From positions 868,001 through 932,000 of the forward strand of contig OY282379.1 in NCBI GenBank assembly GCA_958295875.1: 64,000 nt of DNA, read 5' to 3'. This document shows, piece after piece, positions 9,322 through 17,343 of this stretch. Both the position numbers and the translations under genes were made by a program. The stretch comes from an uncultured Pseudomonadales bacterium (GTDB taxonomy: Bacteria; Pseudomonadota; Gammaproteobacteria; Pseudomonadales; Azotimanducaceae). A model generated the notes under the pieces. The model ran no database searches. It had not been told where the DNA came from and saw nothing but the letters and a program-made list of their open reading frames with translations. The first letter of the stretch is position 1; each line of letters opens with the position of its first letter.

Positions 9322-9397
9322 AAATGCACAGGCGGCGCCCAGTGTTGCTCGGTTGCGCCGCAAGCGCACAGTGCAACGGCGGAGGCGGCGGCGGACG

Positions 9398-10804
9398 GTG
9401 AGCGTGAGCGCGCCAGACTCGGAACCCGATCCCTATACCGTGCGCCGCGGTGAGGCGCACCCGCCACCGCAAACGTTCCGCGCGCGGCTGCGCTACTTGG
9501 GGCCGAGCCTCATCGTCACCGGCGCGGTCATCGGCTCTGGCGAACTCGTGCTCACAACAAGCCTCGGCGCCGCGGCGGGCTGGGGGCTGTTGTGGTGGCT
9601 GCTGCTCTCGTGCTGGTGCAAGTCTCTGGTGCAGGCGGAGCTTGCCCGCTACACCATCGTCACCGGCGACACCTACCTGCGCGCCGTCAACCGCCTGCCG
9701 GGGCGCATCTGGCATGTGTCGTGGCCCATTTGGCTGGGCCTCGTCGCGTATCTGCCCGGCACCATGGGCTTGGGCGGCATCATCGGCGGCGCCGGGCAAT
9801 CGCTCTCGTTCCTCGCAGCGTTGGGCGACATCGAAATCGACGGCGTGGTGTGTACGGGCATCATCGCCGCGGCCACCACGCTGATCCTCGGCAGCGGCTC
9901 GTACCGCTGGTTGGAACGGGTGATGCTGCCCTTGGTGCTCGCGTTCACCGCCGCCACGCTCATCTGCTCCATTGCCATGCAGTTCACGGAGTTCCGCGCC
10001 ACCGGGGCAGACATCCTTGGCGGCATGAAGCCAGACTTCGCCGTGTTCATCGCCTTCGCGGCGCTGGCCCTCGCCGCCTATGGCTACACCGGCACCACCT
10101 CCGGCGACATCACGGCCTACACCTATTGGAGCATCGAAAAGGGCTACCCCAGCTTCATCCGCTCAAACCGCGAGGACCCGAACTGGGAGCAGCGCACGCG
10201 CAGCTGGATGAAGGTGGTGCATACCGACGTCTGGCTCGCCATCATCATCGTCACCTGCGCGACCGTGCCGTACTACGTGCTCGGCGCCGGGGTGCTGAAC
10301 AAGATGGGCGTGGTGCCCCAGGGCAACGAAGAGACGATCAGCGCCCTCTCCAACATCTTCACGCAAACCTTGGGCGCTTGGGCCGTTTGGATCTTCAGCT
10401 TCGGCGCCTTCCTCATCCTGTTCTCGACGGTGCTCTCCGGCGTCGGCGCCGCTGGCCGCGTGATACCGGACTACTTCATCGAGATGCGGGTGATGCAGCG
10501 TTCCAATCTGGCGCTGCGCCGGAAGATCATCCGCTGGTATCTCACCATCCTGCCGATCGTCGCCTTCCTCATCTACCTGTTCATCCCGAACTTCGTGGTG
10601 CTCATCATGATCGGGGGGCTCACGTCGGCCATCTTCCTGCCCATCCAGAGCGGCGCCACGCTGTATCTGCATGCCAAGCACTTGGATCCGCGCATTCGCC
10701 CGCGGGCGCTCACGCGCTATGCCCTGTGGGCGGTGTTCCTGTTCGAGTTGGCGATGGCTGGGTTCGTCCTGCGCTACGTGGTGCTGGCGAACCTGTTCGC
10801 CTGA
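9398..10804 (+). CDS. Nramp-related membrane transporter
   Basis: A 468-residue protein with about eleven hydrophobic segments and the general layout of Nramp/SLC11 metal carriers (LRYLGPSLIVTGAVIGSGEL in helix 1). The metal-binding motifs of true Nramps, DPGN in helix 1 and MPH in helix 6, are not seen: helix 1 has TGAVIGSGE and the helix-6 region reads GYTGTTSGDITAYTYWS. It therefore belongs to a distant Nramp-related group whose substrate may not be Mn2+ or Fe2+. Start chosen as GTG 9398, giving a 25-residue polar N-terminus before the first helix. It sits 76 bases after prpE on the same strand. Confidence 0.82.
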   Translation: MSVSAPDSEPDPYTVRRGEAHPPPQTFRARLRYLGPSLIVTGAVIGSGELVLTTSLGAAAGWGLLWWLLLSCWCKSLVQAELARYTIVTGDTYLRAVNRLPGRIWHVSWPIWLGLVAYLPGTMGLGGIIGGAGQSLSFLAALGDIEIDGVVCTGIIAAATTLILGSGSYRWLERVMLPLVLAFTAATLICSIAMQFTEFRATGADILGGMKPDFAVFIAFAALALAAYGYTGTTSGDITAYTYWSIEKGYPSFIRSNREDPNWEQRTRSWMKVVHTDVWLAIIIVTCATVPYYVLGAGVLNKMGVVPQGNEETISALSNIFTQTLGAWAVWIFSFGAFLILFSTVLSGVGAAGRVIPDYFIEMRVMQRSNLALRRKIIRWYLTILPIVAFLIYLFIPNFVVLIMIGGLTSAIFLPIQSGATLYLHAKHLDPRIRPRALTRYALWAVFLFELAMAGFVLRYVVLANLFA

Positions 10805-10816
10805 CGCCGCTTGGCC

Positions 10817-12046
10817 GTGGCCAGCACCCCAACAGCACTGGTTCGACGGGCGCTTTCCCACAGCCGCTGGTTCGCGGGCGAAGTGGTGCGCCAGTTCGCG
10901 CGGCATGACTGTCTGAACGGCGCCGCGTCGCTCACCTTCACCACGCTCCTTGCGCTGGTACCGTTGATGACCGTCACCTATGTCGTGTTGTCGGCGTTTC
11001 CGGAGCTCGCCGCCGTGGGCGCCGCCATGGAAGGCTTCCTGTTCGAGCACTTCGTGCCGCAAGCGAGCGCTGCGCTGGTGGAGCGATTCGCCGAGTTCTC
11101 CGCGCGCGCCACGGAGCTGAGCGTGTTGAGCTTCGCCATCTTGGCGCTTGCAGCGTTTCTCGCGCTGGTGCGCATCGAGGGCGTGTTGAACGCCATTTGG
11201 GGGGCGCCGGCGCCGCGCACAGGCATGCAGCGGCTGCTCGTCTATTGGGCCGCGCTCACCTTTGGCCCGCCGCTGTTGATCGGCGCCCTGCTCGCCACGT
11301 CCTATCTCTACGCGCTGCCATTCGTGAAGGACTTGGATGCGTGGGGGCTGCGCGAGCGCCTGCTCGGTTCGGCGCCGGACATTGCCATCGCCGCCACCTT
11401 CACGTTCCTGTACTACACGGTGCCGAACACGCGGGTGCGGTTCTTGCACGCGCTGTCTGGCGGCGTGTTGACCACGCTCTTGTTCGGAGCGGCCAAGTGG
11501 GGTTTCGCCGAGTTCGTGGCGCGTTCCAGCACCGAGTTCGTCTATGGCACCTTCGCCGCGGCGCCGTTCTTCCTCATCTGGCTCTATCTGGTGTGGACGA
11601 TGGCCCTCGGCGGCGCGGTGTTCGCGCACACGCTGTCCGTGCCACGCGACGATGGCGAGCGCATGGCGCCGCCCCTCGCGCAGTGCCTGCGGGCGCTTGC
11701 CGTGCTGCGGGCAGCCCACGCACGAGGCGAGGCCATCAGCGCGGCCACCTTGGATGACGAGGCATCACTGCGCCCGGCGGACCGCGAGCAGGTGTTCCAG
11801 GCGCTGACGGCAGAGCGCTTGGTGACGCAGTTGGCGGATGGGCGGCTCACCTTGGGGCGGAGCTTGGCGGCGGTGACCCTTTTGGACCTGTACCGGCGGC
11901 TGCCGGAGCCATTGGACCGGCAGCGCTTTGCGGCCATGGACAGCGCCGCCGGGACGCGGCGGCTGCAGGCCGTGGCGGACTTCAGCGAGCGGCAGTTGAG
12001 CGTGAGCTTGGAAGAAGCGCTGGCGGAGGAGGCGCCGGCGGCTTAG
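10817..12046 (+). CDS. YihY/UPF0761 family inner-membrane protein
   Basis: About 409 residues. The N-terminal half has the six-helix YihY/BrkB-type membrane domain (NGAASLTFTTLLALVPLMTVTY, about residues 35-55, and IWGAPAPRTGMQRLLVYWAALTFGPP). The last 120 residues are soluble and Leu/Ala-rich, as in proteobacterial UPF0761 members; part of this tail resembles a winged-helix domain (EQVFQALTAERLVTQLADGR). Function of the family is not established. The start is GTG 10817; TTG 10811 is two codons upstream in frame. Only 12 bases separate it from the Nramp-like gene, so they likely share a transcript. Confidence 0.88.
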   Translation: MASTPTALVRRALSHSRWFAGEVVRQFARHDCLNGAASLTFTTLLALVPLMTVTYVVLSAFPELAAVGAAMEGFLFEHFVPQASAALVERFAEFSARATELSVLSFAILALAAFLALVRIEGVLNAIWGAPAPRTGMQRLLVYWAALTFGPPLLIGALLATSYLYALPFVKDLDAWGLRERLLGSAPDIAIAATFTFLYYTVPNTRVRFLHALSGGVLTTLLFGAAKWGFAEFVARSSTEFVYGTFAAAPFFLIWLYLVWTMALGGAVFAHTLSVPRDDGERMAPPLAQCLRALAVLRAAHARGEAISAATLDDEASLRPADREQVFQALTAERLVTQLADGRLTLGRSLAAVTLLDLYRRLPEPLDRQRFAAMDSAAGTRRLQAVADFSERQLSVSLEEALAEEAPAA

Positions 12047-12082
12047 CGCGGCTCCCGGGGGCGGTGCCGAAGGGGACGCGGC

Positions 12083-13789
12083 TCAAGTGTTCTTGGCTTG
12101 CGCGATTCGCTCTGCGATGCGCTCCGGCGGAGCGAGGTCGCCCTGCCCTTCATGCCGCGGCTTGTACTCGACGAGGCCACGCTTCAGGTTGCGCGCGCCG
12201 ATGGTGACGCGATGCGGGGCGCCGATTAGGTCCGCCTCCGCGAACTTGACGCCGGCGCGCTCGTCGCGGTCATCAAGGAGCGCCTCAATGCCGCGTTCCT
12301 CGCAAGCGTTCAGGAAGGCGTCCGCGGCCTCATGCACCGCAGCGTCGCGGTCGTAGCCCAAGGCCACGATGTGAACGTCAAACGGCGCCACCGCCGCAGG
12401 CCAGATGATGCCGGCATCGTCGTGGCACTGTTCAACGATGGCGCCCACCAGCCGCGTCACGCCCATGCCATAGCAACCCATCGTCAACGTCACGTCTTCG
12501 CCGGCACCGTTTTGCACGCTGAGCCCCATGGGCTCGCTGTACTTCACGCCGAGCTTGAAGATGTGGCCAACCTCGATGCCCCGCGCGAATTGGAGCGTCC
12601 CCTTGCCATCCGGCGATGGGTCTCCGGGCACCACGTTACGCACATCCACGGTTTGCGCACCGCCGGCGTCTCGGCGCCAGTTCACGCCAGTTAGGTGATA
12701 GCCCTCATCATTGGCGCCGCAGACGAAGTTGGCCAGGGCCGTGGCCGCGCGGTCTGCATAGACGGGCATGGCCAAGCCCACCGGCCCGATGGAGCCGGGA
12801 GAACACTGCAACGCGGTGCGAATGTCCGTTTCGGCGGCGAACGCCACTGGCGTCGCCACAGCATCGAGGCGCCCCGCCTTGGTGAGGTTCAACTCATGGT
12901 CGCCGCGCAGCACGATGGCCACCAAGGGCGTTTCGGCGCCGCGCACGATGAGGGTTTTGACGCAGTGCTCCGGTTCGACGGCGAGGAACTTCGCCACGTC
13001 GGCGATGGTGCGGCAATCCGGCGTCGCCACTTTCGCCAACTCCAAGGGCGCGGCGTCCGACGGCGCCGGCGCCACGGCCTCGGCCATCTCCAAATTCGCC
13101 GCGTAATCGCTCTCCGGGCAGTACGCGATGACATCCTCGCCCGAACCCGCGAGCACCTGGAACTCGTGCGACTCGCTGTCCCCGATGTTGCCGCCATCCG
13201 CGAGCACGGCGCGGAAGTCCAGCCCGACACGGCGCAGCACCGCGCTGTAGGCGTCGCGCATGTCCTGATAGGTGCGCTCGAAGGAATCATCGTCCAAATG
13301 GAAGGAGTAGCCATCTTTCATGGTGAACTCGCGGGCGCGCAGCGGGCCGAACCGCGGGCGCACTTCGTCGCGGAACTTGGTTTGGATCTGATAGAGGTTC
13401 ACAGGCAGGCGCTGATAGCTATCCAGCACGCGACGCGCCAAGTCCGTCACCACCTCTTCGTGGGTGGGGCTCATGGCGTAATCGCGCTCGTGGCGATCCT
13501 TCATGCGCAGCATCTCCGCGCCCATGGCCTCCCAACGCCCGCTCTCGCGCCACAACTGCGCCGGCTGCACCACCGGCATCATCACTTCCTGCGCCCCGCG
13601 CCGGTTCAGCTCCTCGCGGATGATCGCCTCCACCTTGCGCAGCACCCGCACCCCCAACGGCAGCCACGTGTACAGCCCGCTGGCCAACCGACGGATGAAG
13701 CCGCCGCGCAGGAGCAGCACATGGCTCGCAATGTCCGCCTCGGCCGGCGTCTCCTTCAAGGTGGGAATCAGCGTCTCAGTGGCGCGCAT
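12083..13789 (-). CDS. proS: Prolyl-tRNA synthetase, bacterial type with editing domain
   Basis: A 568-residue class II synthetase that charges tRNA-Pro with proline. The bacterial form is recognised by the insertion editing domain (about residues 225-390), which removes misacylated alanine, set between class II motif 2 (TKFRDEVRPRFGPLRAREFTMKD) and motif 3 (TMGCYGMGVTRLVGAIVEQ). The C-terminal anticodon-binding domain starts near PFDVHIVALGYD. The length is normal. The gene converges with the YihY-type gene, leaving 36 bases; no poly-T terminator is seen there. Confidence 0.97.
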   Translation of the reverse strand: MRATETLIPTLKETPAEADIASHVLLLRGGFIRRLASGLYTWLPLGVRVLRKVEAIIREELNRRGAQEVMMPVVQPAQLWRESGRWEAMGAEMLRMKDRHERDYAMSPTHEEVVTDLARRVLDSYQRLPVNLYQIQTKFRDEVRPRFGPLRAREFTMKDGYSFHLDDDSFERTYQDMRDAYSAVLRRVGLDFRAVLADGGNIGDSESHEFQVLAGSGEDVIAYCPESDYAANLEMAEAVAPAPSDAAPLELAKVATPDCRTIADVAKFLAVEPEHCVKTLIVRGAETPLVAIVLRGDHELNLTKAGRLDAVATPVAFAAETDIRTALQCSPGSIGPVGLAMPVYADRAATALANFVCGANDEGYHLTGVNWRRDAGGAQTVDVRNVVPGDPSPDGKGTLQFARGIEVGHIFKLGVKYSEPMGLSVQNGAGEDVTLTMGCYGMGVTRLVGAIVEQCHDDAGIIWPAAVAPFDVHIVALGYDRDAAVHEAADAFLNACEERGIEALLDDRDERAGVKFAEADLIGAPHRVTIGARNLKRGLVEYKPRHEGQGDLAPPERIAERIAQAKNT

Positions 13790-13866
13790 GGCGGCGTTTC
13801 TCGCTTGAAACCGGGGGAATGGCCGGCGGCTACGAATCGTACGGCAGGTAAGGCTGAGCGAACTCG

Positions 13867-14274
13867 CTATGCTCGAGATGCATCGCGGTACGCCCTTATG
13901 CCGTACCCGCCAGCTACGCCTGCAGCGAAAATGCCGAGCCCCTTCAGTAGCTCGAAGTAGAGGCTCGCGTGTTCCGGCAGGAGGAACAGCGTCATGAACA
14001 TAAAGACACCCAACCCCATTAGCGTGTAAAGGACCCTAAACCACCTATTAGAACGCTCAAATTGGCGTTCATCTTGTTCCTGTTGGTGGGATTGGCTCAA
14101 GAACTGAGAAACATGCTCGCTCTCGAACTTATCGAAGATCGGATGGTGTTCGGTTTCTGTACGAGAGATGGCTGCGAAGTGGGCAACGAGCTGCCGGACC
14201 AATCTCGGCGGCTGAAGGCCTGCCTGCTCGTCACCTTCTTCCGGAGCACTTGGCATGCTGTCTTCCGCGTTCAC
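13867..14274 (-). CDS. Small membrane protein of unknown function, second gene of a coupled pair
   Basis: A 135-residue protein. The N-terminal 80 residues are soluble, charged and probably helical (HHPIFDKFESEHVSQFL, QQEQDERQFERSNRWF). Two hydrophobic segments follow (VLYTLMGLGVFMFMTLFLL and LLKGLGIFAAGVAGGYGI). The layout resembles DUF2335-type predicted membrane proteins, but I would not assign it. Its ATG overlaps the stop of the upstream gene (ATGA), indicating coupled translation. A+T content is higher here than in the neighbouring housekeeping genes, which fits an accessory origin. Function unknown. Confidence 0.7.
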   Translation of the reverse strand: MNAEDSMPSAPEEGDEQAGLQPPRLVRQLVAHFAAISRTETEHHPIFDKFESEHVSQFLSQSHQQEQDERQFERSNRWFRVLYTLMGLGVFMFMTLFLLPEHASLYFELLKGLGIFAAGVAGGYGIRAYRDASRA

Positions 14275-14645
14275 GGGTGGATCGGGGCAAACTGTCGATT
14301 GAACCTGTCCACCGACTTGCGCAGCCTCCGCTCAAACCGTTGCAGGGGGCTCGTTCGACGAGCCCGTTGGCGGGCATCCATCGCGCTTGCCGCGAGGCAG
14401 GCCGCCAACGCTAAGGCAAACTCGTCAGACACGTCGGTCTCTTCGGAGAGCGCCGCGGAGAGGGCGGAGAGCGCCGCGGCCACCTCGTTTGCACTCCAAC
14501 GTGCCATAGCCTCTTGGCGGTGCGGCCAAGGCTTGCGGAGGCGTTTTGTCGGTGGCACGTCGACGAGCTGACCTGCAATAGGCACTCGGGTCATGGTCTT
14601 TAGCTGCTCTCGGCCCTGGACCTCATGGGCCGCAAAAGGTAGCAC
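14271..14645 (-). CDS. Unknown soluble protein, first gene of a coupled pair
   Basis: Up to 124 residues. The middle is Ala/Leu-rich and helical (ANEVAAALSALSAALSEE), and the C-terminus is basic (QRFERRLRKSVDRFNRQF). No family recognised. The start is uncertain: 14645 gives the full frame, while an internal ATG at codon 18 (14594) precedes the more orderly segment MTRVPIAGQLVDVPPTKR. The left end of the insertion sequence lies only 38 bases upstream of 14645, so the element probably separates this pair from its original promoter or sits inside it. Confidence 0.55.
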   Translation of the reverse strand: MLPFAAHEVQGREQLKTMTRVPIAGQLVDVPPTKRLRKPWPHRQEAMARWSANEVAAALSALSAALSEETDVSDEFALALAACLAASAMDARQRARRTSPLQRFERRLRKSVDRFNRQFAPIHP

Positions 14646-14672
14646 TCCTCTCGACGGCTCGCAAAATCGTGT

Positions 14673-14683
14673 GCGGGCACACT
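14673..14683. repeat. Target-site duplication, left copy (11 bp)
   Basis: GCGGGCACACT directly abuts the left terminal inverted repeat and is repeated exactly at 16746-16756, directly abutting the right one. ISAs1-family elements usually make 8-10 bp duplications, so one outer base may match by chance. Confidence 0.85.
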
Positions 14684-14699
14684 CAGGGCCATCCTAAAG
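14684..14699 (+). repeat. Left terminal inverted repeat of the insertion sequence
   Basis: CAGGGCCATCCTAAAG, reading inward. It matches the right end in 13 of 16 positions. Confidence 0.85.
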
Positions 14700-14863
14700 T
14701 CGGGGCTTCGTTTTCCGCGCCGCGCTGCGATGGGGGAGTTGGCGCGCGCGTTCGGGTTTCCGGAGGTTTCTTCGAGGCTGGCGCGATGGGTTTTGGGGCG
14801 TTTTTCCTCGGATTGGCGCATCTGGGCGGCCCCCGGGCGCGGGAGGGCGCCGGGGGAGGGGCT

Positions 14864-16648
14864 TCAGCGCCGGGGAGGGGTTCCGACCACCTCGCGCAGG
14901 GCCTCGCCCTGCCGGGCGGCGCAGTGGCGGTTGGCTTGGGGCAGGTGGCTGAAGCGCCCGTTGAGCCGGACGATGGAGATGGCGGCGTTGGTCAGGCAGG
15001 CCAGGTTGCGGGGCAGGCGCCTGCGCTTGGCGCGGCATCGGTCCTCGTCATAGGTGAAGTCGCGGTCGTGGTGGAGGCGGTTCTCGATTTCCCAGTGGCC
15101 GCGGTTGAGGGCGAGGAGCTCCGCCGGGCCTGCCCGCTCCGGCCCCAGGGACGTGACGCCGAAGACGGCGTGCGCCGTCGTCCGCCCGGCGCGGACGACG
15201 TGCCGTTCGCGGACGATGCGGAAGGCTTGGCGCCGGCCGGGCAGCGCGGCCAGTTCGTCGGGGGCGCCGTCCAGCGGGATGGCGCGGCAGCGGCGGGACT
15301 CGATCCGGCCGTGGCCCTTCTCCGAGGTCGCGAACTCCGCCGCCGAGTCCCAGTCCAGCAGCGCGAGGTCCTCCAGCAGCGCCGGCCGGTTCTCCTTGAC
15401 CGGCATGGCGTAGTCGGCGCCCAGCCCCACGATCAGGCGCGCCGTCCCGGGGCAGCTGTGCAGCGCGTCCAGCGTCAGGACGCGGCCGGCGACGCGGATC
15501 TCCCGCAGCAGCCGGCGCGCCCCGAGTATCTCCCCGCCGGCGCCGTCCGAGGCCGCCTGCCCGACCGTCAGCCCGCTGCCGTGCTCCACCGCTGCGATCA
15601 GCGTCCGCTCCGGGTTCGGCCCTTCGATCCACTCCGGGGCCGTCTTGCCGTCCAGGGCCAGCGCCCCGCCCGGCCCTTGGCGCGACGCCGCCCAGCGCCG
15701 CAGCGCGCGGTCCAGCGCCTCCGGGTCCAGCGCCGACAGGATGCGGTGGAACGAGGCCGCGGAAGGCGCCGTCCGGCGGCCGCCGCGGGGGCTGCGGAAC
15801 GCCCGGACCGCCGCCAGCTGCGCCTGCGTCAGGCGGCCCGCGAACTCCGCCAGCGCCGTCACGCCCCGAACCCCCGCCAGCTTCCCCGCCAGGGCGATGG
15901 CCAGCACCGTCGCCAGCTGGTGGCGCACCCCCCGCGGCTTGCGGAAGTCGGGCACCTCCCGCAGGAACCCGTATAGGCCGCGGAGCCGCTCCGCCTTCGG
16001 CGGCTCGGCCTCCCCGCAGCCCCACGCCCGCGGCTCCCCCAGGCCGCCCAGCGCCTCCGCCGCGCCACGCCGCAGCGGGCGCACCCAAACCGCCTTCGGC
16101 CGGCCGTGCTCCCGCCAGCCCCCCGAGTCCCGGGCGAAGCCCCGCGTCTCCCCGACCGCCGTCCAGCCCGCCGCCCGGTAGCAGGTCCCCTCGAACTTCG
16201 CCGGGTCCACGAAGGTCTCCGCCAGCAGCACCGGATGCCCGCGGAGCGCCTCCATGTCCGACGACAGGCGGCGCAGCGAAAGGCCCAGGGCCCGCGACGC
16301 CAGGTTCGGAACGCGGAAGCCCGGCAAGACCAGGAACCGCGTGTTGCAGGCGATCAGGTGCAGGCGGCGGAACTGCTGCTCCCGCGCCCAGCCCAGCCAG
16401 CGGTCGCGCGCCCCCACCTTGAACGCCCCCGCCGACCAGCCCAGCAGCGCCGCCCACTCCCCGCCCGGCAGCTCCGCCACCTGCCGCAGCGCCGCCCCGA
16501 ACGGGCTGCGGAAGCCCAGGTAGTGGTGCGCCTCCATGAGGCCGTCCCAGCGCGACCGCTCGCCGGCGTCCCGAACCGGGCGAACCCGGACGTCCCGCAA
16601 AGCGACGCCCCGCGCAGCCTCCGCCATGACAGGAGCCCCGACAGCCAA
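14864..16648 (-). CDS. ISAs1-family DDE transposase with N-terminal DruA-like DUF4338 domain
   Basis: A 594-residue fusion. Residues about 20-195 match DUF4338, the family of the Druantia anti-phage protein DruA: MEAHHYLGFRSPFGAALRQ, then ARDRWLGWAREQQFRRLHL, NTRFLVLPGFRVPNLASR and LLAETFVDPAKFEGTCYRAAGW. Residues about 215-310 are the ISAs1 N-terminal domain (LYGFLREVPDFRKPRGVRHQ). The rest is the DDE catalytic domain: first Asp in LALDGKT, second Asp in VLTLDALHSC, and a candidate Glu in EKGHGRIESRR, with HWEIENRLHHDRDF near the end. Ordinary ISAs1 transposases have about 370-440 residues and lack the first domain. All catalytic acids seem present, so it should be active. An alternative ATG lies seven codons in (16627). 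Confidence 0.93.
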   Translation of the reverse strand: MAVGAPVMAEAARGVALRDVRVRPVRDAGERSRWDGLMEAHHYLGFRSPFGAALRQVAELPGGEWAALLGWSAGAFKVGARDRWLGWAREQQFRRLHLIACNTRFLVLPGFRVPNLASRALGLSLRRLSSDMEALRGHPVLLAETFVDPAKFEGTCYRAAGWTAVGETRGFARDSGGWREHGRPKAVWVRPLRRGAAEALGGLGEPRAWGCGEAEPPKAERLRGLYGFLREVPDFRKPRGVRHQLATVLAIALAGKLAGVRGVTALAEFAGRLTQAQLAAVRAFRSPRGGRRTAPSAASFHRILSALDPEALDRALRRWAASRQGPGGALALDGKTAPEWIEGPNPERTLIAAVEHGSGLTVGQAASDGAGGEILGARRLLREIRVAGRVLTLDALHSCPGTARLIVGLGADYAMPVKENRPALLEDLALLDWDSAAEFATSEKGHGRIESRRCRAIPLDGAPDELAALPGRRQAFRIVRERHVVRAGRTTAHAVFGVTSLGPERAGPAELLALNRGHWEIENRLHHDRDFTYDEDRCRAKRRRLPRNLACLTNAAISIVRLNGRFSHLPQANRHCAARQGEALREVVGTPPRR

Positions 16649-16729
16649 CCCGGCCGACAGTGCAGCACACTCGGGGGCGAATGTCCAGAAACAAAACCTT
16701 CCGCAATCAAATCAACATCTTGCGCGCAA

Positions 16730-16745
16730 CCTTAAAATGGCCCTG
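16730..16745 (-). repeat. Right terminal inverted repeat of the insertion sequence
   Basis: Read on the minus strand it is CAGGGCCATTTTAAGG, pairing with the left end at 14684-14699 with three mismatches. Confidence 0.85.
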
Positions 16746-16756
16746 GCGGGCACACT
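16746..16756. repeat. Target-site duplication, right copy (11 bp)
   Basis: GCGGGCACACT, identical to 14673-14683, immediately outside the right inverted repeat. Confidence 0.85.
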
Positions 16757-16976
16757 CCCTGAACTTCGGACATTTTGTGGTCGATGGCCAGTCGTGCCAA
16801 ACCGGCACTCGTCAAGCGATTCTGCGTCGTGGCGTGATGCGAAGGGCTTGCGGGGCAAGTTGGCGCCCCAATCCCGAAGGCTCGCGAAAACTCCGATTCC
16901 CCGCCCAGCGCGTGTTTTGCGCCCCACATTCATTTATTCTTGTCGGTTGCCACCGAGTCTGCTGCGGGAATCTGGC

Positions 16977-17324
16977 GTGCCCATCTACGAATACGGCTGC
17001 AAGGCCTGCGACCATGAGTTCGAGACGATCCAGCGGTTGAGCGAGGCGCCCCTTGTGGATTGCCCGGCCTGCGGCGAGGCGGCGCTGCGCAAGAAGGTGT
17101 CCGCGGCGGCCTTCCGGCTGAAGGGCGGCGGCTGGTACGAGACAGACTTCAAGGGCGGCGGCAAGAAAAACCTGCACGGCGAGCAGGGCGCCGCCGCCGG
17201 CGACAAGGACAAGGCATCCTCCACCGACGCCGCCAAGGGCGACGCCAAGCCGAGCGCTGCGAACGGCAAGTCTGCTGGCGCGGAGGCTTCCAAACCCGCC
17301 AAGAGCGCGGCGTCGGCTGATTAG
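16977..17324 (+). CDS. FmdB-family zinc-ribbon protein
   Basis: A 115-residue protein with an N-terminal zinc ribbon: [16 protein letters not shown] supplies one CxxC pair and [10 protein letters not shown] the other. An aromatic/Gly segment ([13 protein letters not shown]) typical for the FmdB family follows, and then a long low-complexity Lys/Ala/Ser/Asp tail (residues 60-115). The family was named after a putative amidase regulator but its function is not established. Start is GTG 16977, which puts the usual PxYEY at the N-terminus; the longer frame runs back into the insertion sequence. Its place just before aspS is standard in gammaproteobacteria. The preceding 220 bases hold no recognisable gene. 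Confidence 0.87.
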   Translation: MPIYEYGCKACDHEFETIQRLSEAPLVDCPACGEAALRKKVSAAAFRLKGGGWYETDFKGGGKKNLHGEQGAAAGDKDKASSTDAAKGDAKPSAANGKSAGAEASKPAKSAASAD

Positions 17325-17343
17325 CAGCCCGCCGCAAACAGCC

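Larger units (their letters stand above)
14684..16745 (-). mobile_element. Complete ISAs1-like insertion sequence carrying a DruA(DUF4338)-transposase fusion
   Basis: A 2,062-bp element with imperfect terminal inverted repeats (13 of 16 bases identical, both starting CAGGGCCAT) and flanked by a perfect 11-bp direct repeat. It carries a single long gene on the minus strand that fills most of its length. The intact ends, intact reading frame and perfect target duplication indicate a fairly recent insertion that may still be active. It has landed between a two-gene unknown module and the zinc-ribbon gene upstream of aspS, without breaking a recognisable gene. Its base composition is even more GC-rich than the surroundings. 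Confidence 0.9.

Noticed and set aside
7327-9369. 680-codon open frame opposite prpE
   Set aside because: Arg/His/Gly-rich antisense shadow of a clearly conserved gene; a common artefact in GC-rich DNA.
10163-11719. 518-codon open frame opposite the Nramp-like and YihY genes
   Set aside because: Charged low-complexity translation spanning two real genes.
15048-16706. 552-codon frame overlapping the transposase in another phase
   Set aside because: Extremely Gly/Arg/Ala-rich; the other frame has DUF4338 and DDE motifs.
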